The notes beneath the pieces were generated by a model. The model was not told the DNA's origin, did no database searches, and worked only from the letters and a program-made list of their open reading frames with translations. This document shows, one piece after another, positions 25,137 to 37,994 of a DNA stretch of 64,000 nucleotides. Numbering within the stretch: position 1 is the first letter of the stretch; the number at the start of each line of letters is the position of its first letter. Source of the DNA: Psoroptes ovis. Taxonomy: Eukaryota; Arthropoda; Arachnida; Sarcoptiformes; Psoroptidae. Both the position numbers and the translations under genes were made by a program. Location: the NCBI GenBank assembly GCA_002943765.1, contig PQWQ01000011.1, positions 1,054,001 through 1,118,000 on the forward strand, given 5' to 3'.

Positions 25137-27641
25137 TTATTTCATATTTTCTAAGGTAAATTCAAATGCTAACTCTTTGATTCAATCAAAAAAATTCAAA
25201 TTTCCTATCTCATTTTTTGTTATTTTGTAATTTAATCATTAAAACTGAAAATTAATAAAAATAATTTTGAATATTTTAAAATGAAAATATTCAAATTAAA
25301 TCACGAGCAAAATCAATCACTGCTAATCGGTTATCATTTGAAAAACTAATTCAAATCGGTTTTTGATGATAATGAAATGAATGATATATTTGATAAGCGA
25401 TCAAATATCATTCATCGAGTTTGAAATAAAAATAATCGATTATTTATTTGATTGATTTATCAATAAATTATCATGAGATTCAGAAAAATACAATCAAACT
25501 CTGATTATACCAACCTTATCGGTAATTATTTGTTTAATTATCGTTAAAATAATTTCGGTGATATTTGAATCGTGTTGAAATATGTTTAAAGGGTAATGGG
25601 ATTCGTATGCAAAATGCCAAACGATTGTTTGAAAATTACAATTTGTTTTGGGTTATGTTATTTTCAATCAAATTCAATATCGATGTGATGCCTTCGGCGT
25701 CATTTATATAAATGAATGAATCTTTTGTACGAATATCGCTAAATTTAATACATGTCAAATTTTGAATGGAAAAATCAAAAATTCAAAATTTTTCAAATGA
25801 ACAACTCTTGCGCTAATAATCCACTATTTTCACCTAGCTATGTTTGATTTCAATGTCTAAGTTTAAATAGTTATTGGAGAAAAAAGCTCTTTAAACAACA
25901 CATGCTTCTACCACGTATGCGTATGTGCTGTTAAATCAATATATTTAAATGTCCAAATATGTGTCATTATGTTTAACAAGGCATTTAATAAAACAAATAA
26001 CGTATACGCATACTATTATCATGCGTAATTTTGTGAATTAAAAAAAAAATAGAATTTCAAGAATGAAAATTTTTTTTAAGAATGAGCATTGAATTGCTGG
26101 CTATGGTCACAATTGATTTTAAGAGTTTGCGTACAATTGTTTTTCCATTGAATGACTTTCTATTGTGACCATTTAGCCAGTAAACCTTATGAAAATCGTA
26201 AACACGAAGATTTTGACGAAAAAATACGTTTGATTTTTGCATCCATGCACCATATATACACATGCAAACAAACAGAGACATCATAAACATCCATCAAGTG
26301 TTTATTGAATTGATGATGCGCGTATACAATTCACGATTTGTTGTTTGTCTGTTTACAAGCGAGTTTGTTTATTTATTTCTGCTATTTTTTCCATGTATGT
26401 GTTTCCATATCTGCATAGCATCATCATCATCCATAGCAGCAGCTTCCAATGATCATTTTGAAATGTGTATTATTACCAAATTTAAAACAAAAACAACAAC
26501 AACAACAAGAAAATCAAACAACAAACAATAATAATAAATAACAAGGAATATCTTTTATTATTTGTATTTTTTTGTATATTTGTTTGTATGGTTGATTTAA
26601 AAACAAGCAAAAAAAAATCAAACGACAACGACCTTAAATGAATTTATGAATTTTTATAAATTTTAAAATAAATTATGATGAATTTTGATGAGTGAAATAG
26701 ATTTGATTCGTGCTTTTAAGTGAAAAATAAAAATTATTCACCAAGATAAACACGGAAATTTCTCGTTTTGTTTGAATTTTTAATAGAAATTTGAATATCC
26801 AAGATTAATTTGAATTTTTTTGTCTGGTAAGTTTTGATCCATTTATTCTGGTTGATCTGATTTTTAATTATGAATCATTTCTATCTGAATTAGAAATCAA
26901 TTTATTCAAAGAAGAATAAAATTCATCCATTCTGCGATTAATTGACGGACCATCACGGAGACGAAGGACAATTATTTACTTTTTTTTATTGTGGTAGTTG
27001 GCATGATGATAAAATAAAAAAATGTTGTCGTTTTTGATTGAATAGACAATTATTATAAATACAAAATATTGTTTTCTTATGAATTCGATGCAACAAATGG
27101 ATATTCAATAATTATTCATTTTCATTCATTCATTTTTCACCATTTCTTATTATCATTGATTTATTGTTAAAAAAAAAAAAAAATATTTAATGACCTCGAC
27201 TTTAACAACGAAAAACAACAACAGCAACAGCAGCAGCAGCATTTATTTATATTAAACAAAATTTTTTCATTTGCAATTTTTGCAATTGAATCATTTTTTA
27301 ATAATTTTATTGTTGAAAAAAAATACAAAGAAAGTAAACGTATATGACAATTATTAACATTTTTTTTCAACTGCGGCAATCAACGACGTATTGAAATGAA
27401 TATTATTGAAACAAATACAATTAATATTTACAATTAGTCAAATAATTTTGTTTCTTTTAATCAAAGTAATGATATTTATAATGTATTCCAATTGATGTAT
27501 CAAGTTGTCAAATCAAGAATAATCAAAAATTTGATCAATTATTGATTGATCGAGTATACGATATTCAAGCTGATAATAATTATAAGTATAGAGACGAAAT
27601 TTTCATTGGAAAACGAATTTATTATAACTTAAGAAATAAAA
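25137..27641. other. Intergenic, AT-rich
   Basis: A 2.5 kb gap between the second LITAF gene and the ILRUN homologue. It holds an imperfect inverted repeat at 26095-26182, a CAA/CAG microsatellite near 27210-27240, and the presumed ILRUN promoter and leader. No gene is supported. Confidence 0.55.
26095..26182. repeat. Imperfect inverted repeat (possible hairpin)
   Basis: Arms at 26095-26113 (TGCTGGCTATGGTCACAAT) and 26162-26182 pair almost fully after inversion, with a two-base bulge, around a 48 bp spacer. It could be a decayed palindromic transposon remnant or an RNA hairpin; neither is established. Confidence 0.5.
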
Positions 27642-28980
27642 ATGGACATTGATCTCACCAATAATTCATCATCATCCGATTCAGCAATGAATGATCCAAT
27701 AACATCAGAATTGTTGCAAAAATTCAGTTGCTTAAACACAACTGATCGTGATGTATTGATAAAACAATTTAATTTATTACTTGGTGAAAAATGTTCAGAT
27801 TCAACAGCTGAATTTTGGTTAGATATGAATAATTGGTAAGTGGTCTATAGCTTGGTATTTGTTCAGTGAAAGTTTAATTTTTTTGTCTTCATGAAATTGA
27901 AAATTTCAGGAACCTACAAGCAGCGATCTGTTCATTTTTCGATTATGAATCAACTCTGCCACAAAATTATTTATTAAAATTGCCAGAAATTCATATAAAA
28001 CCGGAACCGAATATATGTGAATGCTTACCGAATAGTTCATTCACTTATAATTGTACTATTACCAATTCAGGTTTGTATCTTAATTTATTTTTCTGCCTTA
28101 ATTTGGGCTTTATTTGATCATTTAACGTTTCTAGATGTTGTCAAACTATTTTTAGTTAAATATGATTGATAATAGGTAGAGTTAATGCAATTCTTTGCAG
28201 CTGCCTCAAATGATTAATGTTTTCCGAATGAATATACATTTTCCATGAAAAATTTCATTCAATCTTTTTTTTTTCATTTCAGGTAACGAGCCATGGCCAT
28301 GTGGTTGTTCATTTAAATTTTTTGGTGGCCATCAAATGACAAATGAAGAACGTTTTCTTTTGCCTAAATTACAGCCAGGACAAACGTGGACACTGCAAAT
28401 GAAAATGACAGCGCCTGATAAACCAGGTCTTTATGAATCACAATGGAGATTTTCAGCCCTTACTGGCCAATGTTTTGGAGGTATTCAAATTTAGTTGAAT
28501 TCTTCGAGAAATTTATCTTAATTTTCCTTTTAATTTTCAACAGAAACTATTTGCATGATCGTTCACGTTATGGATGATCTCAATCAAGTAACCAAACAAT
28601 TATCAGCTGCTCATATTGTCGATAATATACAACAACAATCACAATCAACACAACAACAACAAAATCAAGTCATTTCCGTCACACAAGATGAACAACAACA
28701 ACAACAGCAACAACATAATTCATTTTTATTTTCTGGTCCACATCGAGCGATCGCCTTTCAAGCTCCGCTAGCTCAGAGACCAATTTTTATGAATCATTTT
28801 CAACCACAACTACAACCACAATCAAAACAACAAAATGATGATAATAACAATCATGATGATCAACAACAACCGAATGGTGTTTATAATCAAAATATGAATG
28901 AAATATCAACATTAAGCAATGATGGTGATAATAATAATAATAATAATAATATTGATGATAGTGATTCTGCAATGACATGA
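27642..28980 (+). CDS. ILRUN: ILRUN (C6orf106) homologue
   Basis: Four exons, 27642-27835, 27910-28070, 28283-28480 and 28544-28980, give 329 aa. The N-terminal region (LLQKFSCLNTTDRDVLIKQF, then FWLDMNNWNLQAAI) is the UBA-like segment typical of ILRUN. A NBR1-like immunoglobulin-fold domain follows, with NSGNEPWPCGCSFKFFGG, LQPGQTWTLQMKM and GLYESQWRF. Vertebrate ILRUN binds p300/CBP and restrains IRF3 and NF-kB driven transcription; a comparable role here is inference. The tail is lineage-specific low complexity: poly-Gln, Gln/Pro and poly-Asn. The usual vertebrate C-terminal segments are not recognisable. The start is the first ATG in frame with the family N-terminus. Confidence 0.92.
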
Positions 28981-29411
28981 GATAATTTTTTTAAAAAAAT
29001 AGATGGCCATGGTCTTCAATCTTTTAATTTTTTTTTTTTATAATTTAAATTTTAGCCATCAATCATAATTTATCATAATAATTTTTTATATTTTTTAATA
29101 GAATCGTTACTGTCGTTAATGGTTGGCCATTACTGTTGCTGTTGTTGTTGTTGTTGTTGATGATTAAAAGATTCATTTTTGTTAATTATTAATAATTATT
29201 GTCGTTGTTGTCAATTGATTGATAATTATGTGTAATTTTTTTTCAAATTCTTAATTTTAAATGAAACAATTACTGAAGAGAGAAACAATATTCGTTTATA
29301 TAATCGAAAATTAAGATGATTTTTTTAAAAAATTATTTTTATTAATTAAGCATTTGATCAATTATTTTCATTGTCATCATTCATATTATTCATATTCGAT
29401 GTCTATTTTGA
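28981..29411. other. Intergenic between ILRUN and knottin-like gene
   Basis: Convergent spacer of about 430 bp holding both 3' ends; a short GTT-rich tract lies near 29130-29160. No gene is supported. Confidence 0.5.
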
Positions 29412-29588
29412 TCAATCACCAATGCATGCATGTGGTGGAAATCGTGTATCGCAAATGTGTGAACAGCAATCATTATCATCGTTACATATTTCACCATTTC
29501 CTTGACATGCTATGACCAAATTTACGGCAAGGAAAAACATGGCCATCATAAAAATTAAGACGGTTTTCAATCGTTGGTTGAACAGCAT
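29412..29588 (-). CDS. Small secreted knottin-like (ICK) peptide
   Basis: A 58-residue frame on the minus strand. The first ~27 residues are hydrophobic (LIFMMAMFFLAVNLVIA) and read as a signal peptide. The mature part of about 31 residues has six cysteines in the order C-x6-C-x5-C-C-x3-C-x8-C, the spacing of an inhibitor cystine knot. Such knots occur in arthropod venom peptides, antimicrobial peptides, protease inhibitors and other secreted peptides, so the fold does not show a function. The mature part is acidic (NDDND). The frame is open for 17 further codons upstream, so a 5' exon cannot be excluded. The gene is compact and intronless as seen. Confidence 0.65.
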   Translation of the reverse strand: MLFNQRLKTVLIFMMAMFFLAVNLVIACQGNGEICNDDNDCCSHICDTRFPPHACIGD

Positions 29589-30355
29589 TTTTAGCAGCGA
29601 AATTCGTTGGTAATTTGCTATAAAACTGGGTAATTGCAAATAAATGTTTGATTGTTTGATTTCTTAAATAATTTGACTTTTAAATGATTGAAAATCGATA
29701 ACAAAACCATGAAAAGTACATAAAATGATGATGAAATCATAGTTTTAATCTCATATTTTATTGATCCGGATTTATTATTAATCCACTTGTAAATATACAA
29801 GTATTTTATTTACTCAACATTATTTGCCCGATAATATTCATATACCATTGAAAATAAGTACACTTTGATCAATCAAAGATCATGTTTGTTAAATTTGAAT
29901 TAAAAACATAATTTTTTTTCCTTCTTAATCTCGTATTGCATATCAATTGGATTGCACTGGATCAAAGAGATTTTAGAAGTGAAAAAAAAATTGGATAGGA
30001 AATCGATGCTTGTTATTTTCTCGTAAAGATATTGCCATTAATCAATTTTTAATTTATTCAATAATAAAATAAATAAATAAACAAAATAAAGGAAAACATT
30101 TTCGTTGAAAAAAAACAAATATGTAATTATATATCGTTCCGATTGATTATTGCATAATAATATTTTCGTTGAAATTTCGTTGAATAATAATGGTAAATTT
30201 ACGGAGAAAAAAAATACCCTCGAGTTCTTTTCCTTTGACCAGCAACAACAACAACAACAGCAACATGAATATCAAAAGGATAGTCAAAGGATAGTCGAAT
30301 GAAAAATAAAAACAAATAAAGCCAGAAGAAAAATCACCACGAGCAATGATAATGA
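29589..30355. other. Intergenic, AT-rich
   Basis: Upstream region of the knottin-like gene. A CAACAA-rich simple repeat occurs near 30240-30263. No gene is supported. Confidence 0.5.
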
Positions 30356-30510
30356 TTAACCCTTAGAACTCGAGGCAAATACAGCGCAAGCAAGCCAGCA
30401 GCTCGACAATTTTTCACACTAATGTAAAATGGTGTCTGAGGGGCGCCTGTCGAGTTGCTGCATTATATATCATGGTGAGCTATGCTCACCGCTCGAGTTT
30501 TAAGGGTTAA
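30356..30510. mobile_element. piggyBac-type MITE with TTAA target duplication
   Basis: The element is bounded by TTAA on both sides (30356-30359 and 30507-30510). Its ends are CCCTTAGAACTCGAG on the left and CTCGAGTTTTAAGGG on the right, an imperfect terminal inverted repeat. Subterminal copies of a CAGCAGCTCGACA motif are also inverted, and a perfect 7 bp stem (GGTGAGC/GCTCACC) lies near the right end. TTAA duplication with CCC ends is the hallmark of the piggyBac superfamily. At 155 bp with no open frame it is non-autonomous. It is clearly more GC-rich than its surroundings. Confidence 0.75.
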
Positions 30511-33500
30511 ATAATCATTTCGATTCATTTCATTTCATATATTCAATTCAACATGATTTAATTGATCAATTGATAATCGTTTTTCGATTGATTGAAAAAA
30601 ACATTAAATATTAAAATAAAATAAACTATTAACCAGTGATAACAGGATAATAAACAAGATAATAAACATCATTATCATTAAAAACATTGATTCATACATT
30701 GTTACCAATCGGTTTTTGAGCTATGTATTCGAACATCGCTTCCACTTTGGCTTCCAATCGGTCAATTGGTCACCATTTGAATAAATGGTTGAAATATTGA
30801 AATGATGTTAATAATTATTATCGAAAATATTATCATTAATAAAATTGTATTTGGTTTAATTGTATTTATTTATTTCACAAATATTTTTGTATATTTGCAA
30901 ATGTAAACAATTTTAAAAACATTCAATAAATTATTATCTAAATGTTTTTTTATATTTCTCCAAATTTTCTAGTTCAAAAAGTAATCAAATATAAAGATAG
31001 GAAGGATGATGTTCGTTCAGAGAAATGATGTGCGCGATATTTACTAATTATTATTAACATCATTATATTCAAACATTAAAACATCATTTACATCATCTTC
31101 AACAACAAAAAAAAAAAAAAAAACGTGTGAACAATCATTTAAATTGTTTTCTTTAAAGGGGCTTATTGTTGTTTCAATATTTGAAAAAAAACACAGAAAT
31201 TATCGCCATTATTATCATCATTTTTAATATTTTATCTTATCTTTGATTCAAATATTATCATCTTTATCTGTGTCTATGACTAAAATTGGAAATACTTAAC
31301 GGACTGCTTAGCAGTATAAGTCAAGGAAAAGTTTCCGTTTTTGTTTTCAATTTCAATCAAATAGTTTTTCTCAAATCTCGATTGAAAGTTTCAATTTTAA
31401 TTTTTTTCTTTCTTTGACCATTTTTATGATGGATGATGATGATAGCATTTTTCCCATTACCTCTCCGAGACAAGCAAATGATGTGAATACATAATTATAA
31501 AATTGATTCAACATACACACACACACAGTAATTGATCATTAATAGATTTAAATTTGACACATTCATCATTGATTCATAAAGGAAAAATAATTAAAATCTT
31601 GGAAAATCAAATCAATCATCGAAGCAGATTTTTGATTGATTTTTTTTTTTTTTTTATTATTTTGTCAACGAACAAAAATAAACAAAAATGCTGAGAGACG
31701 AACCGAAAAAAAAATTGTCAAAATCATCATTCAACAGGTGGTTTAATGGAAATTTTCTATTTATTTATTTCATGAATTGAATGAAAATTCAATTAAAACT
31801 TGAAAAATACCATAAAACTTAATGAAATAAATTCACACATACATTCAAAAAATCGACAAAAATACATTTGAAAAATACAATTGAAAAGTTTTTTTTCATT
31901 CTATGAATGCATAGTCAATGACAATAGTGATGATGATGATGACAATGATGACAATGACGATCATCAGTCTATTGTTGTCGAAGGGTTTTTGTTGATTTAT
32001 TTTTTGCCTAAATTTTTCTTCATTTTCAATGCACTAAGAACTTTCACCATTTATAAATTTCATTTAATGAAAATGACAATCAAAGCAAATGTCAATGATC
32101 AAAGAAATCATTTTGCCATTCGCGAATTTGACTAGATGAAAGTCGAAGATGGAAATGACCTGAATTTCTTCATTTGGTTTGTTTATTTATTTATTTATTG
32201 TCAACTGATAATTTCATTATGTCAATTTTCCATATGATTCAATAAATTGTTTCGAATCCAATAATCAACAATATTCTCAAATCATTTTATTTAATATCCC
32301 TTTAATAATCAGATAATAATAAAATTAATGATGAAATTGCTGCTGTGGTCAAAATTTAAATCAGGCCATTGTTTTTCATTGTGTTTTGGCTTTATTAATG
32401 TTTTTCTGAATTGATTCTGAATAAAATCAAAAAACAAATCGATTATAGTGATTGATTGATTGATTGATTAATCAACATAAACAACAGCAAAACAGTAACA
32501 ATAATTGTGCTAATTATAATTGTTATAATAAAACTTTCGATTTGATCGAAAATTTAGTTGACCACATAGGTATATTTTCGATCTTTCATTCTATTATTTT
32601 TCCTTATTTATCAATTTATATTAATTTCACCGATGTTGTTGACCTAATAAGGGAAAATTATTAAAATTTTCTCGTCAATAAAACAACAGAAAAACATTGT
32701 GATTTCGGATTAAATCCAACAAATGTTGACAAATGAAACTGAATTTGTGTCCATTATTTAAAAAATCATTGTGTGTGCGGTTTTCACTGAAGGAAATGAT
32801 CAAAAATAATGATGACGGAAAACAAATCGATTTATTGATCATTTGAAAAATCATTTGATTGAAATCATTGTCTATTAATTTGTATTATTTTATTCATTTA
32901 TTTGAATCATTAGTTGCTTTTCATTAATGATCAATTTTAGCAAAGACTAATGCCTTTTATTTCACAGAAATGACTTTTTGTTTTGTTTTTTGAATCTTAG
33001 TCATTTCCAGTATTTTTATTTTATTTAAATTTTTGTGGAAGGTGTTAGCCTTTATGTATTGTTTCAAAGTACAAACCTCCACGCATAGTCTAATGCCTCG
33101 ATAGGCAAAAAAAATCTTTTGTTTTATTAATTGATTTTTGAAAAATTTAAAATCATTAATCGATCAATTAATCGGTTCTAATGAATCGAATTGATTATAA
33201 GCTAAATCCTGATGATTATGATGATGATTTGGGCACAAATTTTTCTACCATCGTTGACATTTTAATTGAATTATTGAAATCATTGTTCATGGTGTTGATT
33301 TTACCTTCGAAATTTTTTTTTTAAATGAAAATTCCATTGTTTTTTTACGATCAACAACCTGTTGATTATGGTCTGTAAATGTTGATGATGATGATGGCCA
33401 ATGACTGATGGTATGATGTTTGAATCATTAAAGAAGTAAAAAGTGATGATTAAATAGAAAATGAATGTTAAATTGAATCAATTCAGTGTATTCGTTCAGA

Positions 33501-36500
33501 ACAATTGGATTTGTGAAATGGAAAATTCATTGAATTTTTTTTTAAAAAAAGAAAAATTTATTTTCTAAAAAACGAAAACATTCACATTCAAATGTTGATA
33601 ATGATGGAAATATATTTAGATTTTTGAATCGAATTTATGGATTCAAACCATTTTTTTATCCGTCATTTTTATCCAAAAATTTTCCATTTTCATCATCATC
33701 ATCAACATCATCATTGTTGATAATTCTCACTTTATAATGGAAAGTTTCTGTTGGATATTTCAATGAAAGTATGAAAAAAAATTATCATAATAACAATCAT
33801 TATGATGATGATGATCATCATCATCAATGATGGATAAATAACACCGACGCTTTAGAAAATCTAACAAAAATCAATTGTTTTTGATTTCATTGAAAATACA
33901 CAGAAAAATGAAATGAAAAATGGAATTCAATCTAATTATGGAAACTTTTCTTATTTGTTGGCAGTTTTGATCCCATTTCGGCATATGATATGATGAATTC
34001 ATTTTTCCTTTGTATCGTTTTATACAATGGATATTCTTCTTATTCGTTCATTCGGATGAATTCATTTCAGTCATTGAATTTGTTGCTTGAAATATATGTC
34101 TAAAAATGGATTCAATCATTTCAATTTTTTATTTTTCTTGGCAAAATTATGACAAAATTATTTCAAAAATAATTTCCTCCCAAAAATTCAATCCATGTCT
34201 ATCTGTCTTCCTCTTGATTCATATTGTCATCAAAGAATTCATTTTTTTCTCCATATTGTGTGTCTGGTACCGTAAATGTGTCAAATATGTCTTGGCAATA
34301 AATCACGGATTTGATTTTAGGCCAAAATATGTGTTTGGAAAATTGACCAATTTTATTCAATCAATCATATTGTTCACAAGCGATTGGTGGTACCTGTAGT
34401 TTTTGAAAATTTTATTTTTATGAAATTTTGATTTAATTTCATTTTTTTTTCTCTCATATTTGGCAGACATATTGAACTTGGTTTGTTCAATCATTTCCTC
34501 ATATATATGTCCATAGGATATCATGTATCTTTTCTTGTCGAATCATTTTCAGAAAAATCTTTGACATTTTTTCCATTTTCAATTCTTTGCTGATGAAATT
34601 TTCAGACATTCATCAATCCATTTGGAAAAGATTAAAAATTCAATCTGATAATCAATGTATTTATTGAAATTATCAAAATCATTACAGTAATCTAATCTTA
34701 ATAATATGTAATATTGATGTTATTTTGAAATTGAAATTTAATCACTTTCAAAAGCACAATTTTCTACGGAGAAATTTTTAAAAAATTTAAAATTTTGCCA
34801 GGAAGAAAATTTACCGATATCCATTTTCAATTCGATTTCCTGATATGTTACAATCAATAATAATATTGTAACACAGAAATACTAATGAAATTTCAGTATT
34901 TTTTACTTATTTTTTATTTAATTTTACTTGAATTCAATCAAGGTAATCATTGATCGATCGATGGACAACAACAACATTACCAAAAATCTTAACATTAATG
35001 AATTTTTGAAAAAAAAGAAAATTTCAACAATAATAACCGGCGGTGATTGCATGATAATAAGTGATTATTTATATGTGTATCTGTATCTGTGCGTTTGTAA
35101 TTTTTAAAAATTTAAATTGAATTTGACAAAATTATTTTCTTTTACTTGAAAATTGTGTGTTTTTTTTCTTAAATTCAAAATTCAAATCAAATGAAATTGA
35201 ATGGAAATGTTTTTTCAATTTGAAATTTTCAATTTTGAAACTTTAAAAATGTTCAGCCATTAGCCATGATGCTATTTGTCATCATGATTATTATCTCTGC
35301 AATACACGCAAAAAAGCAAGGAAGCTTGTCATCATTCTCCATTTCAAATCGAAGAAATTAAACGAAAAATTTCGCTATCCATCGTAATCATCGAAATATA
35401 ATTGGATTTACTATTGGATTGATTACTACTGGCTTATCAGTGTTGTTCGTTGTCTTATAATTTTCAATTTTCACTTTGCAATCCATTCGAGACTATCAAT
35501 TTATTGAAAAATAATCTTCTGAATAATCGGCAAATGATTGATCGATGGCGATGATGATGAAGATAATAATGACGTTGTAAATCATCATCATCGGACATGA
35601 ATCTGATTGAAAATGATTGACGTTTTGGCTAATTTGAATCAAAATCGTATCGATTCGACTGATATCATTGCATTACGATCAATGATTTAGAATAATAATC
35701 CAATGAATAATCCAGGCATCTCTTAATATTCAATTAAAATTGTTTTTAATTGAAAAAAAAGCAGAAGAAAAATCCATGTTAATTCATTATCGATTCATTG
35801 TTGTTGTTGACAAAATCTTTCAAAATTTCACATGAAAATTTTTGACTTTGAATGATCTATTTTTATTTCATTTTATTTATTTTTTCAAAGGTATTGTCCT
35901 AATTCAGGCTCTGTGTTTGTTTGATAATCATTTTTATTTGATGAAAAAAATCAAAATCATTTCATTGAAAAAATCAGAAATTTTTAATGATTTTGATCTA
36001 ATTTTTGATCATCAAAACAACCATACAATTCTTCTCTTACCAAATTTCGAAAATTCCATCAAATTTCCACATATCAATTGATTATCAAAGACTAATACCG
36101 TTTGGAAAATAAAATAATCATTAACATTAGTATTTGGATAGATACATCATCAAATAATCATCGAGTTGTAATGTCAAATCTAATGGAAAATCTGATAAAA
36201 TGTATAATCTGTGAAAATTATTAGTTTTAAATCGTTCTGCTCTTTTTTTCTATTCTCTGGTTGTCACCATTCATTCATTCGTAGGTAAACAGTGATGAAT
36301 TTATGGTTCAATGAATTCAATGTCATCCTTCATCGCCATCATCCTTCATGATCATCATTGTTCACAGAAAAAAATCAAAAAAAAATCTTTCCATTCATTT
36401 TGTTATTCTGATAATTGTTTGGTGCATAGCCAGATTCATGTTGAAATAATAATAATAATCATTTTTCATGAATTTATCCATGCATATTATCATTTTTAAT

Positions 36501-36710
36501 GATAATAATAACAAATATTTAATACATTTATAATACAATCATCATCAATGCAAATCTCTGTGTATTTGTGTGTGTGTGTGTGTGAATATGACTAAATGAA
36601 TAAATAAATAAATAATTGAAAACCGGATAAAAACAAAATATGTAAAAATATTAAATGACTTTTTTTCGCATACAAAATGTTGTTCAGAATGAATCGGATG
36701 GTTGATAACA
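30511..36710. other. Gene-poor AT-rich region
   Basis: About 6.2 kb with no supported gene on either strand. Short frames here are simple-sequence or T-rich translations. It may be intergenic or part of a long 5' intron of the harmonin gene. Confidence 0.5.
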
Positions 36711-36791
36711 TTAAGTTGTCCGAAAAGTTTTTGCCGATTATATTGTACGGAATTCATGAGAAAATCGGCAAGAACTTATCGGACACCCTAA
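36711..36791. mobile_element. Mariner-type MITE, copy 1 (subfamily B)
   Basis: Palindromic 81 bp element. The left arm reads TTAAGTTGTCCGAAAAGTTT and the right arm is its near-complete inverse ending CACCCTAA. The centre (ACGGAATTCATG) is shared with the copy at 39841. Confidence 0.8.
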
Positions 36792-37699
36792 TATTTCAAA
36801 AAAAATAATTATAATATCAGATATAATAGATTGACCATTATTTTCTGGTTGTTGCTATTGTTGATATTGCCTAGGCTGAATATTGCAAATGTTATTGTAA
36901 TGTTGGTGCTGTTGTTGTATCAATTTTTTTTTTCGTTTGGTCATATCCGATTCGTTAGTCTTTTATCTATTCTAAATAACAATGAATTCTCATCTCACCA
37001 TGATCATTCACCATCATGATGTTGTTTTTTCACCTTCACCATTTATTCACATTCAGTGTTTGAAACCCAATGATTCGGTCTGATGATTTTATTTTGTCAA
37101 AAGCAACCGAAAATTTCTATGATTCAGAATGAATTTTATATTTTAAATATTTGCATTTGAATATTTACATTTGATTTTTGAATTTTTCAATAGATTTTTT
37201 CAAAGTGTTCCGTCATTTTAATGTTTATTTCAATTCCAATGTAACTTGTTTGTGTTTTGTGTTGATTAGATTTTGTTTTATTGATAATTTCAGCGGTGAT
37301 TTTGATCAGATTTATTTATTTTGTTTATTTGTTTATCATTTTTCGTTTATCAGAAGCATATGATTAAACTCTTTACTTTTGAATGCAAATCAATGATATT
37401 ACCATTATTTTGCTACGATTTTTGAAAATTTTTCATCACTTTTTTATTTGTTTATCATTTTTTAAAACCATTGCCATAGTCATTAACAAATATAATCAGT
37501 AGTACTGAATCAATGAATAATCTAAGGATTAAAGATTGTTTTTTGGAAGGAAAATTATTTTTCTTTGATTTTAAAAGAGTAAAATGAATGGTAAGTAATT
37601 TATTCATAGATTTTTCCCCGCTTTTATGAAATATTTTGAAGATTTTAACTTTGAAGGAAATGCATTTAAATTTGCATCTAATATTTGCCTACATAAATA
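36792..37699. other. AT-rich intergenic
   Basis: No supported gene; T-rich sequence between two MITE copies. Confidence 0.5.
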
Positions 37700-37780
37700 T
37701 TAGGTTGTCCCATAAGTTTTTGCCGTTTTTTTCGTAATAAAAAATTCAAAAAACAGTACAAACTTATGGGACAACCAAAT
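37700..37780. mobile_element. Mariner-type MITE, copy 2 (subfamily C)
   Basis: Palindromic element of about 80 bp with left arm TTAGGTTGTCCCATAAGTTT and right arm ACTTATGGGACAACC. The A/T-rich centre and the CCCATAAG variant of the arm are shared with the copy at 45231. A TA precedes the left end. Confidence 0.8.
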
Positions 37781-37930
37781 ATTATTAATATTTTTTGCTA
37801 CCATTATCGATTCAAATGTCTAGATTTTGATTTTTCCGAATCTGAAACAGTATCAAAATATAATTGATGTCCGAAATTTCCAGGATATGAAACACTTATT
37901 TGAAAAACACATTTATTCATCAGTCAATAA

Positions 37931-37994
37931 TAATCAATCAATCAATCAATTCGGTGATTGTATTCGAATATTCGATTGATTGATTGATTGATTT
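37931..37994. repeat. Inverted (TCAA)n/(TTGA)n hairpin
   Basis: Left arm of repeated ATCA units (37931-37950) and right arm of repeated TGAT units (37973-37994) can pair over about 20 bp around a short loop. Confidence 0.7.

Noticed and set aside
25905..26025. Inverted GTATGCGTAT motifs
   Set aside because: Short, imperfect, and with no flanking structure. Could be chance.
26057..26290. 77-residue minus-strand frame over the inverted repeat
   Set aside because: It overlaps the hairpin, has no recognisable domain, and its composition is that of translated AT-rich DNA.
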